Made by a program: the position numbers and the translations under genes. Below are positions 32,270-41,388 of a stretch of DNA of 64,000 nucleotides, piece by piece. Source of the stretch: UBA11051 sp964390495 (GTDB lineage: Bacteria > Armatimonadota > Zipacnadia > Zipacnadales > UBA11051); the NCBI GenBank assembly GCA_964390495.1, contig CAYMIN010000008.1:62001-126000 (forward strand), written 5' to 3'. Numbering within the stretch: the first letter of the stretch is position 1; the number at the start of each line of letters is the position of its first letter. The notes beneath the pieces were generated by a model. It was given only the letters and a program-made list of their open reading frames with translations. It was not told the DNA's origin and made no database searches.

Positions 32270-35059
32270 ATGACAAAGCGCATATTGGTCATCTCCTTGT
32301 TGGTGCTGTTACTCGGCCTCAGCGGCTGTGGCCGACGTGGCATGGTGCGTTACAACCGCCAGAGCGATTTCTACACCCTGGGCGGGTTGCAGAGCGATTA
32401 CACCTGGATTACCGATGTGGCCGACGGCTGGCGCACGACTATAGACCTGGAGGCCTCGGAGCTGCCTTCCTATGCCGACCTGGCGGCCTATCCGCTGGGC
32501 AATGGGGAGATCTTCGCCATCAATGGTCTGATGGTTCCGCTTGGCACCCTGAGCAACACTGTCGGTCCTGGCTACCAGAAGTCCGGCGGCTTCTATGGCG
32601 CGATCATTCCGGCGGTGAGGGTGGCCGGCGCAGACGAAAACCTCCCCCAGCAGATGGTCGAATGGGTGCGCCAGGCTGGTGTAGTGCATACGGTGCGACG
32701 CAATGGCCGCATGGGCCTGCATATCTACGACTGGGTCGCGCCCCGGCATAATTACTGGCACAGGCTGCTTATCGCCCAAAACCTTGGACAGGAACCGTTG
32801 CAGAATGTCGAGCTGATCCTGGCCATCAACAATCCGGTCGAGGCAGCCGCCGGCGGTCGGCTTATCTGCACCCGGGCCGGCTCGCGGCTGACTCTTAGTG
32901 TCCTCGGCCGGGCCTTCGCCAAAGCCAAAGGCTACGAGGTCAACCTGCCCGAGGGCATCGAGGGTCTGCAACTGCTGACCGGCGTTGACGGCCTGGCTCA
33001 TCTGGTCTGTCCGATCGGCACTATTGACAAGGGCCAGAGCGCCGGCAAGCTCTTCTATCTGGTGCTGGAGAAAAATGACCAGGAGACCCGTCCTGAGCAG
33101 TCGGCCTCGGCCATCGCGGACCCCGGCCTCGAAAGTTTGGTGGAGGCTTACGAGTACAACAGCGCCTGGCACAAGCAGGGCCTGGTCATTGGCACACCGG
33201 ACCGCCGCCTCAACGATTTCATCGAGATCCAGAAGCACATTATCAAAGTCCAGCAGGCGGCCACTGGCGGCTTCGCCCCGATGGACAAATACACTTACAC
33301 GTGGATCCGGGACAGCGTCGGGCCGGTCCGCTTCTGCCTCCAGGCCGGTTACTATGATGAGGTCAAGAAGTACCTCCGATACCAGTACATGGGCAATGCC
33401 AAAGCCGGCGAAATCCGGCTCAACCTGCCGCTCGACCTCGGAGAACCCCGCGACCTCGAAGACCCCGACTGGTCGCGCTATCCCGTCGAACGCGCCGAGG
33501 TGCCCAGCTACATCGTCCTGCAGCACTACTGGTACTATCTCCACACCGCCGATGCGGAGCTGATTGACAGGCACTGGAATTACCTCAAGCGCTGCATCTT
33601 CGGCCAGCAGATCAGCGAGCGCGGCACCCTCCCTTTCCACGGGGATGAGACCTATCGCTTCCCCGGCTATGAAGCCTTCAGACAGGGTCGGGATGTGCAT
33701 GATTATGTCCAGCTTGAGTGCCAGTCGGCTGACTCGGCCTTTGAATTCGTCGCCGCCGCCGAGGCCATGGCCCAAATGGCGCGCGACCTCGACCGCTCCG
33801 AGGAGGTGGACGAGTTCACAGACATCGCTCGCCGGATTCGCCGCGCCACGGAGAAGTACTACTGGATGGGCGACCGTGGCTATTACGCGCCGGCGATGTC
33901 TGACTTCACCCAAGAGCGCCACCGCTACCCCTTCGCCACTATCAACCTGCGGCCGATCTGGATCGGCTATGCGCAACCCGATGCCCAACAGCGCTCGAAC
34001 GTAACTAATTCGCTGAAGTACTTGTGGAAAGAGGGCGGCGGCGTGCGGGTCACGCCCGATTTCGGCTACTACACCACCATGGTGCCCGGCTTTGTGCTGT
34101 ATAACCTGACCGAGATCGGGCACCCGTTGGCCGAGCACTGGGTGCAGCAGGTACTGGATATTGCCGAGGCCTCGGGCGGCTATGCCGAGATGAACACTCC
34201 GGAGGACCGCCCGGCCGAGGACATCTGGGGCCAGCACCGTTGTCGTCCCTGGGAGGGTGGTATCAACGCTCACGCCGTGGTCCACGCGTTCTTGCGCCCC
34301 CAGGTTGATGCCGTCAACAACCGCATCAGCCTGGCACCGCGGATTGCCCAGGACTGGCGGGTATTTGCGGCGGCCAATATACCCGTCGGCGAGAACCGCC
34401 TGGACCTGCGCATCTACGGTTCTCTGGGCAAGCGCATCTACGAGGTGACGGCTCAGGAGAGCGAGGATCCGCCAACTCTCGACCTCTATCTGGCTGTGCC
34501 GGGCCGCCGCAGTGTTGCCGTGGAGGGCCCTTACCGCGACTACGGGGGTCGGATTGTCAGCCGCAGCTATGACCAAAACGAGACGACCATTCACCTGGCC
34601 GGCATCAAGATGCCCTCCGCAGAGCAGATACCGCTGGAGGTCACTTACGAGCCTTACACTGCGCCCGGCCATGGCCTGGGGACCGAGACCTTCCACTATG
34701 GTCCGGCCCAGGTCAACCGCCGCGCCGATACGCTGCTCTTGACCTGGAACCCGGCCACCTACGAGCATTACCATAACCAGCTAGGCGACCGGCTGATGGC
34801 TCTGGACACCAAGATCCCGTGGCCGCCGAGCTACTTGCGCGGGCTGTTGCTACCGGAGGTCGGACGGGCGGGATTTACGAGGGTGCTGCTGGATGTTGAC
34901 ACTTATTCGGGCGGCTTCCGGCGGCCGGACTTCTGGACCTCCGGCCGCGGCGGTCAACTGCTCAAGGAGTTTCAGGCCGTGGGTGGTAAGGTGGAAAAGG
35001 CGGAGAAAACCGACGAATTGCCGCCCAGCTACCGCAACCTGCCTCGCGAGCAGAGCTGA
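32270..35059 (+). CDS. Lipoprotein glycoside hydrolase-like (GH15-like six-hairpin fold)
   Basis: A 929-residue envelope lipoprotein: MTKRILVISLLVLLLGLSGC has a lipobox with Cys 20, and GGTGA lies 6 bases before ATG 32270. The central region (YTYTWIRDSVGPVRFCLQAGYYDEVKKYL near 343, RGTLPFHGDETYRF near 462, LECQSADSAFEFVAAAEAMAQMARDL near 496, EDIWGQHRCRPWEGGINAHAVVHAF near 655) resembles the (alpha/alpha)6 barrel of GH15 and related glycosidases, with WIRD-like and acidic catalytic candidates. A C-terminal beta-sandwich-like part follows. Likely surface digestion of an alpha-glucan or a complex glycan; I cannot fix the substrate or the GH number. Confidence 0.65.
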   Translation: MTKRILVISLLVLLLGLSGCGRRGMVRYNRQSDFYTLGGLQSDYTWITDVADGWRTTIDLEASELPSYADLAAYPLGNGEIFAINGLMVPLGTLSNTVGPGYQKSGGFYGAIIPAVRVAGADENLPQQMVEWVRQAGVVHTVRRNGRMGLHIYDWVAPRHNYWHRLLIAQNLGQEPLQNVELILAINNPVEAAAGGRLICTRAGSRLTLSVLGRAFAKAKGYEVNLPEGIEGLQLLTGVDGLAHLVCPIGTIDKGQSAGKLFYLVLEKNDQETRPEQSASAIADPGLESLVEAYEYNSAWHKQGLVIGTPDRRLNDFIEIQKHIIKVQQAATGGFAPMDKYTYTWIRDSVGPVRFCLQAGYYDEVKKYLRYQYMGNAKAGEIRLNLPLDLGEPRDLEDPDWSRYPVERAEVPSYIVLQHYWYYLHTADAELIDRHWNYLKRCIFGQQISERGTLPFHGDETYRFPGYEAFRQGRDVHDYVQLECQSADSAFEFVAAAEAMAQMARDLDRSEEVDEFTDIARRIRRATEKYYWMGDRGYYAPAMSDFTQERHRYPFATINLRPIWIGYAQPDAQQRSNVTNSLKYLWKEGGGVRVTPDFGYYTTMVPGFVLYNLTEIGHPLAEHWVQQVLDIAEASGGYAEMNTPEDRPAEDIWGQHRCRPWEGGINAHAVVHAFLRPQVDAVNNRISLAPRIAQDWRVFAAANIPVGENRLDLRIYGSLGKRIYEVTAQESEDPPTLDLYLAVPGRRSVAVEGPYRDYGGRIVSRSYDQNETTIHLAGIKMPSAEQIPLEVTYEPYTAPGHGLGTETFHYGPAQVNRRADTLLLTWNPATYEHYHNQLGDRLMALDTKIPWPPSYLRGLLLPEVGRAGFTRVLLDVDTYSGGFRRPDFWTSGRGGQLLKEFQAVGGKVEKAEKTDELPPSYRNLPREQS

Positions 35060-35076
35060 ACGGTGGGTGGCCGCTG

Positions 35077-35862
35077 CTATCTCACATAGATCACGCGCGT
35101 GCCCACGATTTGGTCGTGCCAACCGCGGTACTCGCTATTGATCGCCACCGATAGAAAGAACAGGCTGCAGGTGCAGTTCTGCAGCATCAGCTTCACGACA
35201 ATGCGCCCCAGCGCCAGACCGTAGCCGATCGGCCTGCCGTCGGTGCGCACTATCTTCATCCCCAGCGCCATCTTACCCAGCGTCGCCCCATACGTCCCGT
35301 TCATCAGCGTGAAATAGGCGACCTCAATCAGGGCCACCGGCAACTGCGCCAGTTGGAGAGCGACGCCGAACTGATCTGACTCGAAATCCAGCTCAATACC
35401 GGTCACCAGGAAGACTACGGCTATCAGCAACCCCGAGGGGATTGCTAGGACGCAGCCGTCAATAATCAGCGCCGCCACTCGCGGCCAGAAGCCGGCGTTG
35501 TTGAACTGCTGCATGGGCGCTACCGGCTGGTATGGGGGCTGGTCCCGCGGAGCCGGCGGCGCTGGTGGAGGTGGTGGCGGAGGCGGAGGTGTAACTGGCT
35601 GCCCCGCGGTCACTTTCTCTGACGCTGGCTGCTCAAGCGGCGCCGGCTCGTCCAGTACGGAAGACAGGGGCACTGTCGGGCCGGTTGCCTGATATTCCGC
35701 CTCCGTCGGCTCCGGCACTTCAGGCGTCGGCGCCTCGGCGGTGGCCTCTCGCTGCGGCTTCGGCAGCACAGCCACACAGTGCGGGCAGACGATTGCGTCG
35801 CGGCTCACGATCCTCCCGCACTGTGGGCATCGTCTCTCGGCTTCCGGCCCTTGTTGGTCCAT
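35077..35862 (-). CDS. RDD-domain membrane protein with N-terminal zinc ribbon
   Basis: A 261-residue protein. CPQC near residue 12 and CPHC near 26 form a zinc ribbon, followed by a Pro-rich linker with a run of prolines (about 77-90), then an RDD domain: GFWPRVAALIIDGCVLAIP (R, D and D at the expected spots), a second long membrane helix, and GKMALGMKIVRTDGRPIGYGLALGR. RDD proteins are small transporters or channels of uncertain substrate. ATG 35862 is preferred to 35868 because GGGGG lies 8 bases before it. It lies between the convergent GH15-like gene and transketolase. Confidence 0.8.
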   Translation of the reverse strand: MDQQGPEAERRCPQCGRIVSRDAIVCPHCVAVLPKPQREATAEAPTPEVPEPTEAEYQATGPTVPLSSVLDEPAPLEQPASEKVTAGQPVTPPPPPPPPPAPPAPRDQPPYQPVAPMQQFNNAGFWPRVAALIIDGCVLAIPSGLLIAVVFLVTGIELDFESDQFGVALQLAQLPVALIEVAYFTLMNGTYGATLGKMALGMKIVRTDGRPIGYGLALGRIVVKLMLQNCTCSLFFLSVAINSEYRGWHDQIVGTRVIYVR

Positions 35863-35897
35863 CCGCATTCCCCCGACCTGGCCCGGCGGCAGCTAGT

Positions 35898-37988
35898 CTA
35901 TTTGAGCAGTTCGAGACATTCCGTCGCGATGTGTTCTGCGGTCAGGCCGAATGATTTCACCAGCTCCCACGGCTCTCCCGAATCGCCGAACTTGTCTTGC
36001 ACGCCAACCATTGCCAGCGTGATCGGCCTGCCGATATCGGCCCGGGCGATGGCACTGGCGACTAAATTGCCGAAGCCCCCCACCTGGTGCTCCTCGGCGG
36101 TCACGACGGCCTTAGTCTCCACGGCGGCCTTGACGATGCTGGCCTCATCCAGTGGCTTGACGGTGTGCACGTCCAGCACGCGGGCTTCGATGCCCTGCTC
36201 CATTTTCAGGATATACGCTGCCCGCATCGCCTCCGGAACCATCGGCCCGCAGGCGATGATGGCGATGTCCTCGTTCTCGGAGCTATACTCCGGAGCTAGC
36301 TTCTGCTCGAAAGCGTCAATGAAGCGGGGCGCTTCTGCCCGGAAGCGGATCACGTTGGCGACCCCGAACTGATAGGGCGTGTCCGGCGTGGTGACCACCG
36401 GTGTTGCCTCGCGCGCGTAGCGCACCACCGCCGGGCTCGGAAGTGCGGCCATGGCTCGGGTCGCCTTATCGGTCTCGACCGAATCCGCCGGCACGCTCAT
36501 GATGAAGTTCGGCAGGATCGTTATCAGCGATATCTCCTCCAACGACTGGTGAGTAGCGCCGTCGGGGCCGACCGATACTCCACCGTGCGCATCGGCGATT
36601 TTTACGGGATAGTCGTTATAGGCCACGGTGGTGCGCAGTTGCTCCCAGTTGCGACCGGTGGAGAAGACGCCGTAGGAGCCGGCGAAAGGAATCCGACCCT
36701 CCTTGGCCAAACCGCTGCCGACTAGTGCCATATTGGCCTCGGCGATTCCGCAACTGAAAAACCGCCGCTTGCGCGCCGGGTCCTCGTTCTTGCCATCTGG
36801 CTTGTAGAAGTAATCCATGCGTATAGAGGAGGTGATATCCGCACCCAGGGCGCACACATTCTCGTCAGCACCCAGCACCGCGATCGCCTGGCCGAAGCCG
36901 TTGCGGGTGGCATCCATCTGCGCCTGCATATTCTCACCGCTGTTCCACCAGTAGTCGCGGGAGAACTTCGGCACCATCGCATCCACGCGCTTGTCAACCT
37001 CGGCCTGGTAGCGCTCGGCGATGCCCAGAATCTCGCCCACCCGCTCGCGCGGGAACACCTCTGCCAGACCCAGGTTCTCGATTAATCCGTCCAGCGATTC
37101 CGGCCCGCTACGCCCGTCCTTGGGGGGAATGCCGTGATAGCCGGTAACGTTCTCCGCATACGGCGCGCCCTTGCCCTTGACAGTCGCGGCGATAATCACA
37201 GCCGGTTTGCTCTCAACAGCATCGGCCTTCTGTAGGGCGTTCAGAATCTCGGCCATATCGTGGCCGTCACACGTGATGACTTCCCAGCCGAAGGCCGCGT
37301 ACTTATCGGTCAGCGCGTGGGTGTCCATGACCTCCTCGGTACGCCCGTCAATCTGCAGTCCGTTCAGGTCAACGATCGCGACCAGATTGTCGAGCTCATG
37401 GTGAGCGGCGAACATGGCCGCCTCCCAAATCGAGCCCTCATCATGCTCGCCGTCGCCCAGGATGGCATAGACTTTGTAGTCCTGGCCGCCGGCCTTCGCG
37501 CTCAGAGCCGAGCCACACGCCACACCGAAGCCCTGGCCCAGGGAGCCGGAAGACAGCTCCAGTCCCGGCAGCTTCAGCCGATTCGGATGCCCCTCAAAGC
37601 CCGAGCCCAGCTTCCGCAGAAGCACTGTTTGCGCGATCCCCTTGACCTCCTTGAGGCCCTCCAGCACCTCATCGTGGAAGGTTATGTCGCGGTCGTCGAA
37701 GTAGCCGGCCATACCTAGGGCGACATACAGCGCCGGCGCCTTATGGCCGACCGACCACACTACCCGGTCGCGCTCCTCCCATTCCGGATTCTGCGGGTCG
37801 TGCTTGATATGTTTGAGGTATAAGGCGGCGGCAATATCCATGATTGACAGGGTCCCGCCCAGATGTCCTGAGCCGGCGGCCACCAGCGATATGGTGTTCC
37901 ACACCCGCATCTCATCGGCCAGACGAGCCAGTTCTTCCACCGTGTAATCCTGTCTTGCGTCTCCAGTCCTAGAGTCAACGATCGGCAT
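35898..37988 (-). CDS. tkt: Transketolase
   Basis: A 696-residue TPP enzyme of the pentose phosphate pathway, fused as a single chain. AGSGHLGGTLS near 41 and GDGEHDEGSIWEAAMFA ... NGLQIDG near 158-190 form the TPP/Mg site; the Pyr and C-terminal domains follow (GIAEANMALVGSGLAKEG near 415, SFGLTAEHI at the end). ATG 37988 follows TTGGAGGA by 7 bases; longer frames lack a site. It is divergent from the BadF-like gene across a 250-base gap and 36 bases from the RDD gene downstream. Confidence 0.92.
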   Translation of the reverse strand: MPIVDSRTGDARQDYTVEELARLADEMRVWNTISLVAAGSGHLGGTLSIMDIAAALYLKHIKHDPQNPEWEERDRVVWSVGHKAPALYVALGMAGYFDDRDITFHDEVLEGLKEVKGIAQTVLLRKLGSGFEGHPNRLKLPGLELSSGSLGQGFGVACGSALSAKAGGQDYKVYAILGDGEHDEGSIWEAAMFAAHHELDNLVAIVDLNGLQIDGRTEEVMDTHALTDKYAAFGWEVITCDGHDMAEILNALQKADAVESKPAVIIAATVKGKGAPYAENVTGYHGIPPKDGRSGPESLDGLIENLGLAEVFPRERVGEILGIAERYQAEVDKRVDAMVPKFSRDYWWNSGENMQAQMDATRNGFGQAIAVLGADENVCALGADITSSIRMDYFYKPDGKNEDPARKRRFFSCGIAEANMALVGSGLAKEGRIPFAGSYGVFSTGRNWEQLRTTVAYNDYPVKIADAHGGVSVGPDGATHQSLEEISLITILPNFIMSVPADSVETDKATRAMAALPSPAVVRYAREATPVVTTPDTPYQFGVANVIRFRAEAPRFIDAFEQKLAPEYSSENEDIAIIACGPMVPEAMRAAYILKMEQGIEARVLDVHTVKPLDEASIVKAAVETKAVVTAEEHQVGGFGNLVASAIARADIGRPITLAMVGVQDKFGDSGEPWELVKSFGLTAEHIATECLELLK

Positions 37989-38108
37989 CGGGATTCCTCC
38001 AATTTCCATTCTTGCGTGGCTGTGAGAGCCTCCGGCCTCACTTTGCGGCGACACTACGGCCCGCTACGTGTCCTCCGGAGCCCGCAGGCGATGCATTTCA
38101 GCCACGGG

Positions 38109-38116
38109 ATTATAAT
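38109..38116 (-). promoter_or_regulatory. Possible -10 element for tkt
   Basis: ATTATAAT at 38109-38116 gives TATAAT on both strands. On the minus strand it would start transcription about 115 bases before the tkt ATG. No good -35 is seen at 16-18 bases, so this is weak. Confidence 0.3.
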
Positions 38117-38239
38117 GCGCCATAGACAAGCCTTCTACTATTCCCCGCCCTGGCTCGCGAATCCTTTTTGTTAGCCAAAAATGTCCGGTTTGGGGTATTA
38201 TAGTCATGTCGGCCGCCGCCAAAGGAGAATCCAATCGGC

Positions 38240-39019
38240 TTGATTACCGCAGGAGTTGACGTAGGCGCGCTCACCACGAAGGCCGTGATTCTTGACTGGG
38301 ACACAGGCCGGCCGCTGGGGCATTACCTGATGCCGACCGGACCAGCTCCTCAGCAGGCCGGCAGCGCTGCTCTGGCTGGGGCCTTGGCAGATGCCGGCTT
38401 GCCGGCACAGGCGATTCAGGCCTCGGTCGGCACCGGCTATGGTCGAGTGGCGCTGCAGGCAGTGGACTGGTGCATTACTGAAATATCCTGTCACGCCCGC
38501 GGTGTCTGGCACCTGCTTCCTGACGCCCATACCGTCATTGATCTCGGCGGTCAGGACGCGAAGGTTATCTGCCTCGATGAAGCAGGCTGGCCGCTCGATT
38601 TTGAGATGAACGACCGTTGCGCAGCCGGCACCGGCCGCTTTCTCGAGGTCATGGCTGCCGCCCTGGGTGTTCAGCTTCAGCAACTCGGCGAGCTGGCTGC
38701 CGCTGCCGACAGCCCGGCCCCGCTGAGCAGCACCTGCACGGTCTTTGCGGAGTCGGAAGTCATCGGCCTGTTGGCGGAGAACTGGCGTGTGCCTGACATC
38801 GCCGCCGGGCTTTGTCAGGCCATTGCGGAGCGTATCTTGCAGATGACCAACCGCTTGCAGGTGCGCCCCCAGGTGGTGATGTGCGGCGGTGTCGCCCTCA
38901 ACGCCGGTGTCCATCGCGCCCTGCAGCGGGCACTCGGCATGGAGATAGCCGTCCCGCCGCAGCCCCAACTGGTCGGCGCCTTGGGTGCGGCGATCCTGGC
39001 CGGGGAAAGGGCCAGCTAG
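38240..39019 (+). CDS. BadF/HgdC-type ATPase (2-hydroxyacyl-CoA dehydratase activator family)
   Basis: A 259-residue ASKHA-fold ATPase. Phosphate-1 GVDVGALTTKAV (5-16), phosphate-2 VIDLGGQDAK (99-108), the cluster-binding Cys 127 in NDRCAAGTGRF and Cys 166 in STCTVFAESEV, and the adenosine motif VMCGGVALNAGV near 213 are all present. These activators dimerise around one [4Fe-4S] cluster and use ATP to push electrons to an HgdB- or DCCP-type partner. No partner is adjacent; the HgdB-like protein at 25148-26143 is the only candidate in the window. Start is TTG 38240, with AAAGGAG 12 bases upstream. The CAP-domain gene follows directly with no gap. Confidence 0.88.
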   Translation: MITAGVDVGALTTKAVILDWDTGRPLGHYLMPTGPAPQQAGSAALAGALADAGLPAQAIQASVGTGYGRVALQAVDWCITEISCHARGVWHLLPDAHTVIDLGGQDAKVICLDEAGWPLDFEMNDRCAAGTGRFLEVMAAALGVQLQQLGELAAAADSPAPLSSTCTVFAESEVIGLLAENWRVPDIAAGLCQAIAERILQMTNRLQVRPQVVMCGGVALNAGVHRALQRALGMEIAVPPQPQLVGALGAAILAGERAS

Positions 39020-39802
39020 ATGATTCCCAAGCTCCGGGCTATCAGCTTCCTAGCTTTGGTGGCGGTGGCTCTGCTGCCGGCGGCCGGCCTTGCGGAGCAG
39101 ATCAGCCAGGCTAGTGCCCAACTGGTGCGCAACGCGGAGCAGGACCTCTCAGCCCAGCGCGCCGAGGCGGCGATAGAGAAGTTGCAGCAGGCCGCCGACA
39201 TGGCCCCGGACTGGTACGTGCCGCCCGCGCGTCTGGCCGTGGCGTATCACGTTTGCGGGATGGAGACGGCGGCGCTGCAGCAGTATCTGTGTGTCCAGAG
39301 GCTGTCATTTGAGCGCTACGATCCCGACAGCGGATGCAGCGAACAGGTGCGGCAGTTGCTAGCCGAGGCCGAGGCTTACATGAGTCTGTTGGTGAATCAG
39401 ACGCGGCGGGAGGCTGGTCGCAGGCTCTTGTACACTCACCCGCAGATGGCGATTGTGGGACGCCACCACGCCCTGGAGATGCGGGATGAGGGCTACTTTT
39501 CGCACGATTCGCCGACCCCTGCGCGGCGCACGGTAGTGGAGCGGTTCCAGTTGATATTTGGCTTTCGTCCGAGGGTGTTGGGAGAGAACTTAGCACGGCG
39601 TTGGCGGCGGGGTCCGGGCTATTCGCTGAGCTTGGCGAAGATTCATGACAGCTACGAGGACCTGCTCAAGAGTCACGGCCATCGCAAGACGATCATGATG
39701 CCAGAGTTGACGCATTTCGGGGTAGGGATTGCGGTTGATCAGCGGGGCAATTATTGGGTATCACAAGTCTTCGCCGACATGACCGGCCATCCCGAGTATT
39801 GA
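39020..39802 (+). CDS. Secreted TPR/CAP-domain protein
   Basis: A 260-residue exported protein with signal peptide (ISFLALVAVALLPAAGLA), a short TPR-like helical region (about 30-95), and a CAP (SCP/PR-1) domain: GRHHALEMRDEGYFSHDSPTP near 150, VLGENLARRW near 187, LLKSHGHRKTIM near 213 and FGVGIAVDQRGNYWVSQVF near 233. CAP proteins of bacteria are mostly of unknown role, some linked to sporulation or envelope. It starts at the base after the upstream stop codon, so it is translationally linked to the BadF-like gene, an odd pairing of a secreted and a cytoplasmic protein. Confidence 0.8.
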   Translation: MIPKLRAISFLALVAVALLPAAGLAEQISQASAQLVRNAEQDLSAQRAEAAIEKLQQAADMAPDWYVPPARLAVAYHVCGMETAALQQYLCVQRLSFERYDPDSGCSEQVRQLLAEAEAYMSLLVNQTRREAGRRLLYTHPQMAIVGRHHALEMRDEGYFSHDSPTPARRTVVERFQLIFGFRPRVLGENLARRWRRGPGYSLSLAKIHDSYEDLLKSHGHRKTIMMPELTHFGVGIAVDQRGNYWVSQVFADMTGHPEY

Positions 39803-39854
39803 GCCCAAGCATCTGGGGCACCACGCAGTCCGGCGTCGAAGGCCGCTGTCGTTG

Positions 39855-39975
39855 CCGTAGCCTTCAGGAGGGGCCGCAGGCGAGGCGGAAGCGCTAGCTT
39901 CCGCCGAGAATCCGGCCCAGTCGTTGTCGTTGCCCCTCTCCCTGTGGGAGAGGGGAGGGGTGATAGCAGCCTTGC
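39855..39975 (+). repeat. Family B repeat with GCTAGC core
   Basis: AGGAGGGGCCGCAGGCGAGG, then GCGGAAGC-GCTAGC-TTCCGC (a palindrome), then GAGAATCCGGCCCAGTCG TTGTCGTTGCCCCTCTCCC and GTGGGAGAGGGGAGGGG. Closely related to 49129-49230. It fills most of the CAP-gmhA gap. Confidence 0.75.
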
Positions 39976-40020
39976 CCAGCCCAAACCTGCCCAACCGATT
40001 ACCATGCTGGAGGCAACCAC

Positions 40021-40599
40021 ATGCAGGATCAAATCAGCGACATCCTGGAGCATAGTAGCCAGGTGCTGGCGAAATGTTCGGAGAAGCTTCCCGCCCAGCT
40101 AGCGGCGGCGGCGCGGATCGTGACGGCCTCTTTGCGCTGTGGCGGGACGATTGCTTTTTGCGGCAACGGTGGCAGTGCCGCCCAGGCCCAGCACTTCGCC
40201 GCCGAGCTGGTGGGCAGGTTCCTCCTCGACCGCCCCGCCTACCGGGCCATCGCCCTGACCACCGACACCTCCATCTTGACCGCGGTTGGCAATGACTACG
40301 GCTTCGCGGAGGTTTTCGCCCGCCAGGTCGAGGGACTGCTGAAGCAGAACGACGTGCTGGTGGCGCTCTCGACCAGCGGCAATTCGGAGAACTGCCTGCG
40401 CGCGGTGGCGAGGGCCAGGCAACTCAAGGTCAAGACGATTGGCCTTGCCGGCGGCGATGGCGGCAAGCTCAAGGACCTTACCGACCACTGCATAACCGTG
40501 CCCAGCTATGACACTCCGCAGATTCAGGAGGCCCACTTGGCCCTCGGCCATGCACTCTGCCAGGTCGTGGAGCAAGCGCTGATGCAGGGGGACGACTGA
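40021..40599 (+). CDS. gmhA: Phosphoheptose isomerase (sedoheptulose 7-phosphate isomerase)
   Basis: A 192-residue SIS-domain enzyme that makes D-glycero-D-manno-heptose 7-phosphate for LPS core or S-layer glycans. The zinc ligands and catalytic residues are conserved at a constant offset from E. coli GmhA: His 58, Glu 62 (QHFAAELVGRF), Gln 169 and His 177. FCGNGGSAAQAQH and SGNSENCLRAV are the SIS phosphate motifs. GGAGG lies 8 bases before the ATG. DiaA-like proteins share the fold but lack the full catalytic set. It precedes birA by 4 bases. Confidence 0.9.
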   Translation: MQDQISDILEHSSQVLAKCSEKLPAQLAAAARIVTASLRCGGTIAFCGNGGSAAQAQHFAAELVGRFLLDRPAYRAIALTTDTSILTAVGNDYGFAEVFARQVEGLLKQNDVLVALSTSGNSENCLRAVARARQLKVKTIGLAGGDGGKLKDLTDHCITVPSYDTPQIQEAHLALGHALCQVVEQALMQGDD

Positions 40600-40603
40600 G
40601 CCG

Positions 40604-41380
40604 ATGGCCTTCGACATAGCAGCCGTGGACGCGGCGCTGGCCGGCCAGAGCATCACCTGGTCGGTCGAGTATGTCGCGGAGACCGGCTCGACCAACGAGG
40701 ACATTGTGCGGTTGGCGCGAGCCGGGGCTGCAGAAGGTGCGGTGCTGGTTTGCGGGCATCAGGCCGCCGGCTGCGGACGGCAGGGCCGGCAGTGGCTCGA
40801 CCGGCCCGGGCAGGACTTGCTCTTCTCGGTGCTGCTGAGGCCGAACTTGCCCGCACGCGAATATGGCATGCTCTCGCTGTTGGCGGCAGTGGCGGTCGCG
40901 CAGGCGCTCACCGAGCTGACGGGCAGTCAATTCGGGACCAAGTGGCCCAACGATATTGTAATTAGCGGACGCAAAGTCGCCGGCCTGCTCCTGGAGGCCG
41001 ATGCGAGTGCCGGGTATGCGATAATCGGCATTGGCATCAACGTGCTGGGCGCGGCGGATAGCCTCCCCGATGGCCTGACCCAGCCGGCTGGCACGGTCCA
41101 TGAGGCCACAGGCGTCGAACTCACCCGCGAAGAGCTACTGGCCGCCATACTGGGCAGGCTCGGCAAGCTCTATGAAGCCGTGGCCGACGAGGGCTGGCAA
41201 GCACTGCTGTCGGATTATCGTCAGATAGACACGGTTGTCGGCAGCCAAGTGAAGCTGGTAAGAGGGCAGGAGACTGTTACGGGAATGGCGGAGCGCATTG
41301 ACGAGGGGGGCCGTCTGGTGATTGCGGGCCCGGCCGGCCGGATAGTTGCTGACGCCGGTGACGTGCATCTGGTACAATAA
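40604..41380 (+). CDS. birA: Biotin-[acetyl-CoA carboxylase] ligase (no DNA-binding domain)
   Basis: A 258-residue group I biotin protein ligase lacking the N-terminal helix-turn-helix, so it should not be a repressor. The biotin/ATP loop reads GCGRQGRQW (usual GRGRxGRxW), followed by KWPNDI near 107 and GIGINVLG near 143. C-terminal SH3-like part present. It attaches biotin to the carboxylase carrier protein. It is four bases after gmhA and eight before the next gene, so it is in the same operon, without any biotin-synthesis neighbour. Confidence 0.9.
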   Translation: MAFDIAAVDAALAGQSITWSVEYVAETGSTNEDIVRLARAGAAEGAVLVCGHQAAGCGRQGRQWLDRPGQDLLFSVLLRPNLPAREYGMLSLLAAVAVAQALTELTGSQFGTKWPNDIVISGRKVAGLLLEADASAGYAIIGIGINVLGAADSLPDGLTQPAGTVHEATGVELTREELLAAILGRLGKLYEAVADEGWQALLSDYRQIDTVVGSQVKLVRGQETVTGMAERIDEGGRLVIAGPAGRIVADAGDVHLVQ

Positions 41381-41388
41381 AGGCGATC

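Noticed and set aside
32309..34774. 821-residue open frame on the minus strand
   Set aside because: It lies wholly opposite the GH15-like lipoprotein gene; long antisense frames are common in GC-rich codon-biased genes and this one has no start signal or recognisable motif.
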